NCBI RefSeq assembly: GCF_011801125.1
Contig: NZ_CP046171.1
Location: 7,502,001-7,566,000 of the forward strand
Direction of reading: 5' to 3'
Length of the DNA stretch: 64,000 bases
Source: Nocardia brasiliensis
GTDB lineage: Bacteria; Actinomycetota; Actinomycetes; Mycobacteriales; Mycobacteriaceae
Shown: piece after piece, positions 50,801 to 59,084 of the stretch
Numbering within the stretch: the first letter of the stretch is position 1
Layout of the letters: every line of letters begins with the position of its first letter
Made by a program: the position numbers and the translations under genes
The notes under the pieces: model-generated
Told to the model about the DNA's origin: nothing
What the model saw: only the letters and a program-made list of their open reading frames with translations
Database searches by the model: none

Positions 50801-51054
50801 CAGGGTAGTCGTTTTGGGTTCCGGTGGTGTGCTGATAGTGCGCCCGGAGCGATTGCTCTCCCACACCGAGGAGTTATCGGGGGCCGGGCGCACCCACTTC
50901 CACGAGGCAGCAAGAGGTGTGGATCGTGAAAATATCACTACCGCAGCGTATTTCACGAAAGACCCGGCCACGTGCGTCCATGCGTTCCCGTTGCGACGCA
51001 CCGCCGCCTAGACACCGGCAAGCAGCGACGTCCCTGCATGTCGGCCGATACCGA

Positions 51055-51321
51055 ATGTCGAGCGACCACACCGCTCACCAGGCGCGCGCCGTCGGCGGCG
51101 ACATGTGGGCGGTGTCCTACCTGCCAGGCTGGACGGTGCCGGGCAATCAGGCGGTCGCGGCCATCAAGGCGGCAGAGGTCATCACCTACCTCCAGGCGCT
51201 GGCCGACGAACTCGGCCTCACCGCGCTCGAAGCCGCTGGCCTCGCACTCCAGGAGCCGCCATGGCTCATCCCACCCCGCGTACTGCGGTGCGCTGAGCGC
51301 TCACGGAGCCAGGACCGGTGA
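51055..51321 (+). CDS. Small protein of unknown function
   Basis: An 88-residue protein (MSSDHTAHQARAVGGDMWAVSYLPGW, then AVAAIKAAEVITYLQALADELGLTALEAAGLALQ). Small proteins with a WAVSYLPG-like opening accompany XRE loci in actinomycetes. A longer frame from GTG 50917 exists. No ribosome site is obvious at 51055. First gene on the plus side of the operator array. Confidence 0.5.
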   Translation: MSSDHTAHQARAVGGDMWAVSYLPGWTVPGNQAVAAIKAAEVITYLQALADELGLTALEAAGLALQEPPWLIPPRVLRCAERSRSQDR

Positions 51322-51327
51322 TGGGTG

Positions 51328-51564
51328 ATGCCTGCGCACAGCAAGCCCGCGGCCGAGCCGGTCGTGCATATCCAGTTCGTGTACACGCCTGTCGGCTCGG
51401 ATGTCGCCGTGGCGGTGCACGACTGCTGCGCCCCCGAATGCGTCGCCCGAGCCTTCCTGACCGCTTTCGCGCGCTCACACAACCCACGCCTGAACGCGAT
51501 CGAAGTACCCGACGGCCGAACCGACCTCACACCGTTGAATTGCAGGACCCTATGGATGCCCTGA
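51328..51564 (+). CDS. Small unknown protein with Cys-Cys motif
   Basis: A 78-residue protein (VVHIQFVYTPVGSDVAVAVHDCCAPECVARAFLTAF) ending NAIEVPDGRTDLTPLNCRTLWMP. HDCCAPEC may bind metal or form a disulfide. It follows the previous gene by 6 nt and overlaps the next by 13 nt. Confidence 0.5.
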   Translation: MPAHSKPAAEPVVHIQFVYTPVGSDVAVAVHDCCAPECVARAFLTAFARSHNPRLNAIEVPDGRTDLTPLNCRTLWMP

Positions 51565-51782
51565 TCGTCCCCGCCATCGTAATCGGCATTGTCACAACAT
51601 TTTTCGGACTGTTCTTCGGGGCGATGGAGTGGTTCCGGCGGCGCGACGAGCGCGAACTGGCCACCCAGCGCCAGAGCTGGCGGCCCACAGCACCGCAGGA
51701 CTGGGTGACCAGACCCCTGCCCTTGCCACGGCACTACCCATCCCGCCACCGCGGCCCACGCCACGCGTCCAGGATCGCCTGA
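51552..51782 (+). CDS. Small single-helix membrane protein
   Basis: A 76-residue protein with an N-terminal membrane helix (LIVPAIVIGIVTTFFGLFFGAM) and a basic cytoplasmic tail (EWFRRRDERELATQRQSW...). ATG 51552 lies inside the preceding gene. Possibly a phage or plasmid membrane accessory. No family recognised. Confidence 0.5.
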   Translation: MDALIVPAIVIGIVTTFFGLFFGAMEWFRRRDERELATQRQSWRPTAPQDWVTRPLPLPRHYPSRHRGPRHASRIA

Positions 51783-51844
51783 ACGCGTCACTCACACCGA
51801 AACACCTTTTCTCACAACCCATCACAACCACCAGGAGCTAGCTC

Positions 51845-52372
51845 GTGTCCTTGTCCATCCTGACCGCGTCCACTCCGGCCACGATGACCGTGTCTGAGCA
51901 TCAGGCAGTCCTGCAACGCCGCGCGCTGTATCAGGCCGAGTTCGGGCTGCGTGTCTTTCTCGATCCGAGCGGTCTCATCACATTCCACGGCGGCCCGGAC
52001 GCTGCCGTACGTGTGGTCGCGATGCCGCCACCATTGGGTAGCCGTGTCCGTAACGCGCTGCGCACCAAGGATCTTCATCACGTACCTATCGTTGCCTCGC
52101 GTTCGGCCGGGCACTGCGAGCAATGGCTGTTCCTCACAGCCGCAGCGCCGACAGATCCCAGTCGGAGCCTGCTGTTCGCATCCGGAACAAGATTCGCCGC
52201 GAACAACGTCGTGCTGCGCCAAGGCGTGATGACAACACTGCCGACACCAGGGCGCGACTCCGCCAGCTGGATCAACCCTCCATCGGGCCGCGACCAGCCG
52301 CAGTTCCAGGAGATCGTGCCCATCATTCACACACTGCTCGGCAACGAACGAAAACGACGCCGCAGCCGATAG
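51845..52372 (+). CDS. Unknown protein, same family as the one at 25.0 kb
   Basis: A 175-residue protein starting at GTG 51845 after AGGAG at 7-nt spacing. RALYQAEFGLRVFLDPSGLITFHGG, VVAMPPPLGSRVRNALRTKD, QWLFLTAAAP, LPTPGRDSASWINPP and a final VPIIHTLL helix follow the same order as the 149-residue protein at 25010-25459. Both neighbour XRE regulators. Function unknown; weak resemblance to primase-polymerase N-termini. Confidence 0.65.
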   Translation: MSLSILTASTPATMTVSEHQAVLQRRALYQAEFGLRVFLDPSGLITFHGGPDAAVRVVAMPPPLGSRVRNALRTKDLHHVPIVASRSAGHCEQWLFLTAAAPTDPSRSLLFASGTRFAANNVVLRQGVMTTLPTPGRDSASWINPPSGRDQPQFQEIVPIIHTLLGNERKRRRSR

Positions 52373-52508
52373 CCCCGCACCGGCTACCAGAACCAACTAC
52401 ACGTCGCTCTCCGCAGTGCACGACAAGACGGCCCGCGCACGGCGCTGGCGACGGGGCAAAACTTGCGCCGCGACAGCACCTCTCACCGGAGGAAAATCAA
52501 GGAGAACA

Positions 52509-52610
52509 ATGGCCTACGGCGTTGCCTCGTATGCCTTCAACTGGTGTCCGACATGGTGCGTCATCGCAAGTGGTGGTGTCGCTCCCGCGCATCGGCAATC
52601 AAGGCTTTAG
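52509..52610 (+). CDS. Very small ORF with CPTWC motif, probably truncated
   Basis: A 33-residue ORF with a strong AAGGAG site 4 nt before ATG 52509. It reads MAYGVASYAFNWCPTWCVIASGG, similar to the opening of actinobacterial DUF6907-type proteins that contain CP-x-WC. It ends abruptly and overlaps the 3' end of the convergent XRE gene by 50 bp, so it is likely the remnant of a longer gene. Confidence 0.35.
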   Translation: MAYGVASYAFNWCPTWCVIASGGVAPAHRQSRL

Positions 52611-53400
52611 CCGCACCGCCGTAGGCCGCCTGCCGGTGAAGCGTTACCCATACCTTCTCGTAGTAGGCAAGTTCACGCGGTTGCGTGACGGTGAGCCCGG
52701 CCGAGATCGTCTCGACCTCGGCTAGTCGTTCATCGAGCAGGACAAAGCAGGTCGTGGTGTAAATGAATCGAGCTGTCCTGGGGATAATCCCGAGGGTGAG
52801 CCTCGGCAAAGACATCACCTCGACAAGGTAGTCGAGCTGGCCAATCATTACCTGGTCGTTGCCTACCGTGGTGTAGAGCGCCTGCTCGGCGAGTAGCACC
52901 GTGATACGCGTCGTGCCGTGCCGCAAGATTCGCTGCCGCTCGATGCGGGCGGCAACCGCACGGTCGACGTCATCGAGACCACCGACGAACTCAATGCACG
53001 ACGTCAGTACCTCACGCGCATAGGCCGCAGTCTGGAGTAGACCAGGAATCGCAGATGGTTCATAGTTCCGAATGCGTTTCGCGCGGGATTCCATGTCGAT
53101 CCGCCTGCGTTGCTGTTGTGCGTGCCCTGCCGCGGCAACACGACGCCATTCCTGCCAGAGCGCCTCGATATTCGCCAGAGCGGCACGAAGATCGGGCAAG
53201 AGTAGTTCAGCGTCGCAGATGCGGCACCACGCGCACAGGTCGGCGTCGTTTGGCGTTTGCTTGCCGTGCTCGATGCGGGAAACCTTCGCCGAGTGCCAGC
53301 CCGCTCCGGCTGCGAGTTGCAGCCCCGTCAGGTGCGCGGACTTGCGGAGATCCCGCAGCCGCGCACCGAACGCTTGGCGTGCCTGCTCAACCTCAGCCAC
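52561..53400 (-). CDS. Second XRE-family regulator with DUF5753 domain
   Basis: A 279-residue paralogue of the regulator at 49.8 kb. Helix-turn-helix at 8-60 (FGARLRDLRKSAHLTGLQLAAGAGWHSAKVSRIEHGKQTP) followed by DUF5753 (RIRNYEPSAIPGLLQTAAYAREVL; ARIERQRILR; VLLAEQALYTTVG; LTLGIIPRTA). GTG 53400 directly follows the TGA of the DUF6879 gene. It probably partners with that protein. Confidence 0.9.
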   Translation of the reverse strand: MAEVEQARQAFGARLRDLRKSAHLTGLQLAAGAGWHSAKVSRIEHGKQTPNDADLCAWCRICDAELLLPDLRAALANIEALWQEWRRVAAAGHAQQQRRRIDMESRAKRIRNYEPSAIPGLLQTAAYAREVLTSCIEFVGGLDDVDRAVAARIERQRILRHGTTRITVLLAEQALYTTVGNDQVMIGQLDYLVEVMSLPRLTLGIIPRTARFIYTTTCFVLLDERLAEVETISAGLTVTQPRELAYYEKVWVTLHRQAAYGGAAKALIADARERHHHLR

Positions 53401-53949
53401 TCATCCGCCTTGCAACACCGGCCCATACTCCGGATGAGGAATGCCCTTCGCCCATAGGTGATTTCGCACCGAAACGCAGCGGTCCACGATCATCGGATCG
53501 GCAGTGACGGCACTGCCGACGAAGTCGCCGTTGGTCGCGAAGATTGTGAACGCGACCTTGCTGCTGTCGACGAGCCACCATTCATCCGGGGTGTAGTCAG
53601 CGGTCTCGACCTGATGCCGTGGCAACCACCGAATATCTTCGCCCAGAGCCACATTCCGATCCGTCAGCGCATGAAGAAACCGCACGTAGTCGGTTAGAGG
53701 TTCAGTCACCACGCGCACCCGGCGCATCGCGACACCGGCCCCGGTCACTGCCATGACCAGTTCGTCCCATTCTCGCCAACTGTCGGGGTAGGCATCCTGC
53801 TCGAACGGAGGCAACCCCGCAAGGACGCGGCGCATCGGCTCCGTTTCGTCAGCGACCGCAGAATGATCGTCGGATACCTCGAGGTGGAACGCTTCCGAAC
53901 GTGCAGTTCGAATGAGGGTGTTCGTTTCGTCGACGTTCAGATATTGCAC
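53401..53949 (-). CDS. DUF6879-like protein
   Basis: A 182-residue protein (NVDETNTLIRTARSEAFHLEVSD; WREWDELVMAVTGAGVAMRRVRVVTEPLTDYVRF; GEDIRWLPRHQV; DEWWLVDSSKVAFTIFATNG). This pattern is that of DUF6879, a family almost always next to XRE regulators in actinobacteria. GTG 53949 is used. Its stop abuts the XRE start. Presumed partner or effector of the regulator. Confidence 0.85.
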   Translation of the reverse strand: MQYLNVDETNTLIRTARSEAFHLEVSDDHSAVADETEPMRRVLAGLPPFEQDAYPDSWREWDELVMAVTGAGVAMRRVRVVTEPLTDYVRFLHALTDRNVALGEDIRWLPRHQVETADYTPDEWWLVDSSKVAFTIFATNGDFVGSAVTADPMIVDRCVSVRNHLWAKGIPHPEYGPVLQGG

Positions 53950-53953
53950 GCGC

Positions 53954-54271
53954 TCACCATTCCCATGGACTCTTGGCGACGGGGACCTCGACTGCGGTCT
54001 CATGATCGGGAATCTTCATCTGCTCCAATATGTCCTGGCTTGTGATCGGCTGTCCGGCAACGAGAAACGAACCTCGGCCGGAGTCTCGCATCTCACTACC
54101 CATATACGTGCCGGGTTGCAGCCACCGCAGCAGCATATGCGGTATCTCCACCTGCCCATTATCGCCAGGTACCGGGTATCCCTGGGCGAGGTACAGATTT
54201 CGTTCCTCATCCAGCCACAAACGAGGAGAGCCGGTGTTGTTGGTGGGGCCGCCCAGAAGTCGCAGTGCCAT
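53954..54271 (-). CDS. Small unknown protein upstream of the DUF6879/XRE pair
   Basis: A 105-residue protein (MALRLLGGPTNNTGSPRLWLDEERNLYLAQGYPVPGDN...) with a beta-rich N-terminus and VAGQPITSQDILEQMKIPDHETAVEVP near the end. It starts the three-gene minus operon; 4 nt separate it from the DUF6879 gene. Similar small proteins accompany DUF6879 genes elsewhere. A third member of the module. Confidence 0.7.
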   Translation of the reverse strand: MALRLLGGPTNNTGSPRLWLDEERNLYLAQGYPVPGDNGQVEIPHMLLRWLQPGTYMGSEMRDSGRGSFLVAGQPITSQDILEQMKIPDHETAVEVPVAKSPWEW

Positions 54272-54478
54272 GATCCATCCTCGGTAGATAGTACGAGCTT
54301 TGCGGGACTATCCATCTATCGTCGCTGTTCACAGCCTCTTCGGTCAACAAGTATCGCAAACATTCGCAAATCTATAGCCTGTGCGATCCGGCCGTTCCTA
54401 ACGTTCGAGGTATGTGCCCGTCCCCGGTGACAGTCGTCCCGGTCGCGGGCTGTCCACCATCGATGACGGAGGCGGGAG

Positions 54479-54724
54479 ATGGCACACGTGGGTGGGGTCG
54501 ACCGTCAGGCGACGGTTCTTTCCGATTGCTCGGCGGCGTGGCATGTCGTTAACGGCACCGTCTATGTCGACACGTTGTGCAAGGGCCGCAAGGTGATCGG
54601 CCTGGGCGGGTTGGAGCTGGGTAAATGCCTCGCGGCCGGGATGCCACGCCGCTTGTGGAACCGGGTCCTGTTCGAGTTCGAAACCCGGCATGTGACAACG
54701 ACTCTGGGGCAGCGGCTGTGGTGA
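54479..54724 (+). CDS. Small unknown protein coupled to a methyltransferase
   Basis: An 81-residue protein with ATG 54479 after GGAGGCGGGAG. ATVLSDCSAAWHVVNGTVYVDTLCKGRKVIGLGGLELGKCLA forms an apparent small beta domain with three cysteines. It overlaps the methyltransferase gene by GTGA. Function unknown. Confidence 0.55.
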   Translation: MAHVGGVDRQATVLSDCSAAWHVVNGTVYVDTLCKGRKVIGLGGLELGKCLAAGMPRRLWNRVLFEFETRHVTTTLGQRLW

Positions 54725-55653
54725 GCACGGTGACCGGCTTGGATCGTGTTCCTGTCTACAACCCGTTCGTGCCCAGTTCCGCGCGGATCTGGGACTACCT
54801 GCGGGACGGCAAGGACTACTACGAGCCCGACCAGAAGATCGCGGACGGCATGCTCGCGATCGCGCCGGACTCCAGGACCGTTGCGATGCTCGTCCGCGTA
54901 TTCCAGTGCCGTGCTGTGCGATTGGCCGCCGAGGCGGGCGTGCGCCAGTTCATCGACCTCGGCACCGGCCTGCCCGCGCTCGCAACTGTTCACGAGGTGG
55001 CCTGCGAGATCGAGCCCGCGGCCCGTGTCGTCTACATCGACAACGATCCCATGGTTCGCGCGCACTGCGACGCGCTGGTGGCGCACCAGCGAAGCCGCAC
55101 GGTGATGCAGGCCGATATCCGGTGTCCGAGGCAGATCGTCGAGCAACTCGATGCGCAGGGGCTCATCGACTTCCGCGAGCCCGTCGCCGTGACCATGGTC
55201 GGCGTACTCGACCACGTGATGGACGAGGAAGACCCCGCCGGAATCGTTGCTGTGTTCGGTAACGCGATGGCGCCGGGCAGCTATCTCGCCCTCGCTCACG
55301 GGTCCACCGAGACCGACGCCGAGTTCATCCACCAGACCCAGGTCGACACCCTCGCCACCCCAGCTCAACTGTGCTATCGCTTTCCCGCCGAGATCGAAAA
55401 GTTCATGGCGGGCTTCGACTTGCTCCCGCCCGGCATCGCACCGATACAGGCGTTCATCGACAACGTCAACGACCTGGAAACGCAGTGGGTTTTCTCCGGC
55501 GGCATCGGCCGCTCAGGACATCCGGCCAGTCAGACCACCATGTCAGCGAATTCCGGTGCTAGCCAGTGGATTAGCGAGTTGATCGACCAGCCGGAGCTTT
55601 CCACGCCACGCCTGCGAGCCCAACGCGACGAAGGGGGCTACCGACGGTGGTGA
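54721..55653 (+). CDS. SAM-dependent methyltransferase (Methyltransf_19 family)
   Basis: A 310-residue methyltransferase. VYNPFVPSSARIWDYLRDGKDYYEPDQ is the family N-terminal signature; QFIDLGTGLPAL is the SAM-binding loop; VVYIDNDPMVRAHC motif II; GVLDHVMDEEDPAGIV motif post-II. The substrate is unknown for this actinobacterial family. GTG 54721 overlaps the previous stop. A paralogue follows with a 4-nt overlap. The last 40 residues are a non-conserved extension. Confidence 0.9.
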   Translation: MSTVTGLDRVPVYNPFVPSSARIWDYLRDGKDYYEPDQKIADGMLAIAPDSRTVAMLVRVFQCRAVRLAAEAGVRQFIDLGTGLPALATVHEVACEIEPAARVVYIDNDPMVRAHCDALVAHQRSRTVMQADIRCPRQIVEQLDAQGLIDFREPVAVTMVGVLDHVMDEEDPAGIVAVFGNAMAPGSYLALAHGSTETDAEFIHQTQVDTLATPAQLCYRFPAEIEKFMAGFDLLPPGIAPIQAFIDNVNDLETQWVFSGGIGRSGHPASQTTMSANSGASQWISELIDQPELSTPRLRAQRDEGGYRRW

Positions 55654-56483
55654 CGCCATTACCTACTGACGCACAACCGGATTGGAGAACCGCTGCCATG
55701 CAAGATCGTTCGCCCGGCTTCGATCCCTCGGTTCCCAACTCCGCACGGATCTACAACTACATGCTCGGAGGCAAAGACCACTACGAGGTCGATCGGCAGG
55801 TCGCCCACCGCTTGCTCGCTGTCGCTCCCGACACCAAGACCCTGGCCTGGCTCGTCCGCAAATTCCTCGTCCACGCCGTCGAATTGGCTGCCGACGCACA
55901 AGTCAAGCAGTTCATCGACCTCGGATCAGGCATCCCCGCCTCACCGAACGTGCACGAGGTAGCGCGCGAGATCCACCCCACAGCACGAGTCGTCTACGTC
56001 GACAACGACCCCGTGGCGTGCCTGCACTGCGAAGTGCTGCTCGCTAGGCCGCGCGGCGTGTCGGTCGTGCAGGGCGATATTCGCAGCCCGCAGCAGATCA
56101 TCGACGAGATCGAAGCTAAATCGCTCGTCGACTTCAGCGAGCCGATCGCCCTACTCATCGTCGGGGTCCTGCATTACGTGATGGATGAGGAGTATCCCGG
56201 CGAGATCATCGCGGCGTTCCGCGACGTCATGGCACCCGGCAGCTACCTGGTAGTCGCCCACGCAACGGACGACACCCATCCCAAGTTCCAGTCGCGGTCA
56301 CACTCGGAGACCGATAACACCTCCGCGCAACTGTGTTACCGATCCGCAGGCGAGATCGAGACGCTGATGAAAGGCTTCGAACCACTCTCGCCCGGCATCG
56401 CACCGGTCCAGCAGTTCCTGGGATCGGATCTGCCCACAACCCGACTCGTGATGCACGGCGGTATCGGCCGCCGAACGGACTGA
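55650..56483 (+). CDS. SAM-dependent methyltransferase, tandem paralogue
   Basis: A 277-residue paralogue of the preceding enzyme: FDPSVPNSARIYNYMLGGKDHYEVDRQVA, QFIDLGSGIPASPNVHEVA, VVYVDNDPVACLHCEVLL, GVLHYVMDEEYPGEIIAAF and CYRSAGEIETLMKGFE. GTG 55650 overlaps the upstream stop by GTGA (GTG 55647 also possible). The two are close enough to have arisen by tandem duplication. Substrate unknown. Confidence 0.9.
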   Translation: MTPLPTDAQPDWRTAAMQDRSPGFDPSVPNSARIYNYMLGGKDHYEVDRQVAHRLLAVAPDTKTLAWLVRKFLVHAVELAADAQVKQFIDLGSGIPASPNVHEVAREIHPTARVVYVDNDPVACLHCEVLLARPRGVSVVQGDIRSPQQIIDEIEAKSLVDFSEPIALLIVGVLHYVMDEEYPGEIIAAFRDVMAPGSYLVVAHATDDTHPKFQSRSHSETDNTSAQLCYRSAGEIETLMKGFEPLSPGIAPVQQFLGSDLPTTRLVMHGGIGRRTD

Positions 56484-56538
56484 ACCTCCGAAAACCCGAC
56501 ACGTCAACGTCAATGACTCATACCCTCCCGGAGGACCC

Positions 56539-57384
56539 ATGGGCCGCCGCGCCCGTTCCCGACGCGACAGCGAGAACACCGCAGCACGACTCCGAGTGCT
56601 CCGGCACCTCGCCGACACAGGCGGCACCGAGACCACAACCCAGATCGCTGAAGCGATTTCGTACAGCTCGCTACCCAGGCTGACACACATCCTGGAAACA
56701 CTGACGGCTGACGGGCACATCTACGGAGACTCACGCGACGGCCAATGGCAATGGACGATCACCGGCAGCGGGCGGCGAGCGCACGACCGACCGGACACGG
56801 CCGCGGATGCCGGGCTGGCTCCGCTTCCCGACATGGTTCGCTTGCTCAGCCTGTGGGACGGCCTATTCGACCCATCGACCCAGCTCGGGCACGCAACCCG
56901 TGTCTGCGTCGGGCTGTGGATGGAACTACTCGAGCATGTGGTCATCCGCAGCGCTGACGACCTCGCCGTGTACCACCTCGAAGGCGATGCACTCGACCTC
57001 TACACGACCGTCGTCCGCGCACTCGACGATGAGGTGACCTGGCATTTGGGCAACGATCCCGACGCGGTGGTCCTCATCGACGATGACGATCCGGACCCAG
57101 CCACAGTCGGCGAACTCATCGCCCAGATCGCCTGCTATTCCGTGCTTCTCGACAAATGGCCCCAATCCCTCCCGGACTGCCCACTGAGCGCCCCGTTCAG
57201 GCAGACCGGAGCACTGTACGAGGCGCTGGTCACAGACCTGGTAAACGGCAGCGCACGACAGCCCCGCCGCCGATCACACGGCATGCCCCCGATCCAGCCA
57301 CCACGACGTATCGACCTGGGACGCCTCCCGCCCGACCTCGTACCCGACAGCCCCGCGACAATCATCGACAACCCACACCGATAA
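56539..57384 (+). CDS. Unknown protein with N-terminal winged-helix-like domain
   Basis: A 281-residue protein with ATG 56539 after GGAGG. Residues 10-75 resemble a winged helix (ENTAARLRVLRHLADTGGTETTTQIAEAISYSSLPRLTHILETLTADGHIY). The remainder is acidic and helical (GHATRVCVGLWMELLEHVVIRSADDLAVYHLEG; VVLIDDDDPDPATVGELIAQIAC) with a Pro-rich tail. It could be a DNA-binding regulator of the methyltransferase cluster. Confidence 0.6.
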   Translation: MGRRARSRRDSENTAARLRVLRHLADTGGTETTTQIAEAISYSSLPRLTHILETLTADGHIYGDSRDGQWQWTITGSGRRAHDRPDTAADAGLAPLPDMVRLLSLWDGLFDPSTQLGHATRVCVGLWMELLEHVVIRSADDLAVYHLEGDALDLYTTVVRALDDEVTWHLGNDPDAVVLIDDDDPDPATVGELIAQIACYSVLLDKWPQSLPDCPLSAPFRQTGALYEALVTDLVNGSARQPRRRSHGMPPIQPPRRIDLGRLPPDLVPDSPATIIDNPHR

Positions 57385-57392
57385 GGGGCGAG

Positions 57393-58454
57393 ATGAGCAA
57401 CGACGAGCAGATGATGATCGATCTCGGCCAGCTCGACCTCACACCCACCACCCGGCCCACGCCTCCCGGCCCGGCCGACTGGGTGCGCTGGTTCGCTCAG
57501 ATGGACGCCCAGTTGCGAAGATTCGCCACCGAGACGTTCCCTGATCTGCCGCAACCGATCTGGTCTCGCGAGGCCATCGATCGCGTCGGCGAGGCATTCG
57601 ATCAGATCTTCCCCGATAAGGAAACCGTCGCCGACCCGGCCAATGCCGATCTGGTCGATCAGTTCCTGCGATGGTTCGGCGAGTGCTACACCCACTACAC
57701 CGATTACGAGTGGTGTTACTCCACTTTTGGACCCGCCGTCTACAACGAAGATGACGATCCGAAGGGTGAAGGGCCGACCGCTGTGCGGTTCTGGTTGAAC
57801 TACGCGGCCGAATACGGCTTCGACTACATCCGCAGCCACTTCCGGCCCGAATCCGAAACCGAATACGTCGACGACGAATACCGACGCCGCGAACAACAAC
57901 GCCATACCGCGGCCGCCGCGGCACTCCAGCGATTCCTCCACGCCAGCCCCGGCCCGAGCGCCAACCCTGCGTGGGACGCCTGGATCGCCCCGTACCGTCG
58001 CGTGCGGCAACTCCAGACCTTCCTCGATCACATCGGATGGGACGACCTGCCACCGCAGCCGTGGAGCGATGACAGCGCCGACGTCGAGCGGATCGGCGCG
58101 CTGCTCACCGACTGGTTCCCGAACCGCAAAGCCATGGTCGCCCCCGAAAACACTGACCGCGCCGACCAGGTCGTTGTTTTCCTCGGCGAATGCCTGATCC
58201 GCTACGGACACGGCCGCTGGTTCGACCGCCGCCAATACCACGAGATGCACCTGGTCCACATGGGCGAAAAGTCGATCCTGACCCTCTACGACGGATTCGA
58301 ACCCGCGATCGTCGTGCCACACACGACAACCAACTACGGCATACCGTTCTTCACCTACGTAGCAGGAGGGCTGCTACCGCGAGCGGTCAACAACTTCGCG
58401 GGCATGACCCGATTCCTGCAAGGCTTTCACGGGATGGACGCGCGACTGGAATAA
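57393..58454 (+). CDS. Unknown protein with two copies of a novel domain
   Basis: A 353-residue protein. The segment DWVRWFAQMDAQLRRFATETFPDLPQP...ANADLVDQFLRWFGECYTHYTDYEWC (about 28-105) recurs as WIAPYRRVRQLQTFLDHIGWDDLPPQP...ENTDRADQVVVFLGECLIRYGHGRWF (about 193-275). Both share W...P...F-P-x-x...ANAD/ENTD-x-x-D-x...F-x-G-E-C...R/T-x...W. No known family seen. The gene follows the previous one by 8 nt; a third copy is the next gene. Confidence 0.65.
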   Translation: MSNDEQMMIDLGQLDLTPTTRPTPPGPADWVRWFAQMDAQLRRFATETFPDLPQPIWSREAIDRVGEAFDQIFPDKETVADPANADLVDQFLRWFGECYTHYTDYEWCYSTFGPAVYNEDDDPKGEGPTAVRFWLNYAAEYGFDYIRSHFRPESETEYVDDEYRRREQQRHTAAAAALQRFLHASPGPSANPAWDAWIAPYRRVRQLQTFLDHIGWDDLPPQPWSDDSADVERIGALLTDWFPNRKAMVAPENTDRADQVVVFLGECLIRYGHGRWFDRRQYHEMHLVHMGEKSILTLYDGFEPAIVVPHTTTNYGIPFFTYVAGGLLPRAVNNFAGMTRFLQGFHGMDARLE

Positions 58455-58517
58455 TGCAAGGCCGACACTCACGGTGGAACCTCCGAATCGACTGCACGAC
58501 ACCACGAAGGGACAAGC

Positions 58518-59039
58518 ATGGGAACCGGCGACCAGTTGGGCATGGACCTCGGCGTACCACTCGAGCAGTCCGAGTGGGGAAAATGGGTCGACCCCGATCG
58601 CAGGGCGGCACAAGTGCGAAAGTTCCTGCGCCGGGCCGAGATAGGCGATCTTCCGTCTGCGCCGTGGCCCGAGGATGCGCCTGAGTTGAGGCAATTGGAC
58701 GTCACGGTCGCTGAGTTGTTCCCAGATATGGCAACGGCGATGAAGCCCGAGAATGCCGATATTGCTGACGCGTTCATTTGCTTCCTCGGCGAGTGCTTCA
58801 TCCGGTTCGCAGGCGCGCATTGGGAAGACTATCAATGGTTCGGCCGTGACAAGTCATTCTACGATCACGTCAATCCGATGCTCGAATACGGATTCGATGC
58901 CGACGGCGATACCGCCTATGGGCTGATGAGGCTCATGATCGACGACCACGATCCTGCCGACGGGGGCATGTTCTCCGCCATCGCTGAAATGCTGCGCGAA
59001 TTCGCTGAAGAGTACGCGTTATCGCGCGGAGGCGCGTAG
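58518..59039 (+). CDS. Unknown protein with a single copy of the same domain
   Basis: A 173-residue protein. RRAAQVRKFLRRAEIGDLPSAPW...LFPDMATAMKPENADIADAFICFLGECFIRFAGAHWEDY matches the second copy of the preceding protein closely. ATG 58518 follows GAAGGGA. It likely arose by duplication. The highly conserved FLGEC-IR suggests a functional core. Function unknown. Confidence 0.65.
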   Translation: MGTGDQLGMDLGVPLEQSEWGKWVDPDRRAAQVRKFLRRAEIGDLPSAPWPEDAPELRQLDVTVAELFPDMATAMKPENADIADAFICFLGECFIRFAGAHWEDYQWFGRDKSFYDHVNPMLEYGFDADGDTAYGLMRLMIDDHDPADGGMFSAIAEMLREFAEEYALSRGGA

Positions 59040-59084
59040 CGAAAGCCGTCCTGTTCAAGGACGTCATTGGGGGTGCGTTCGGCG

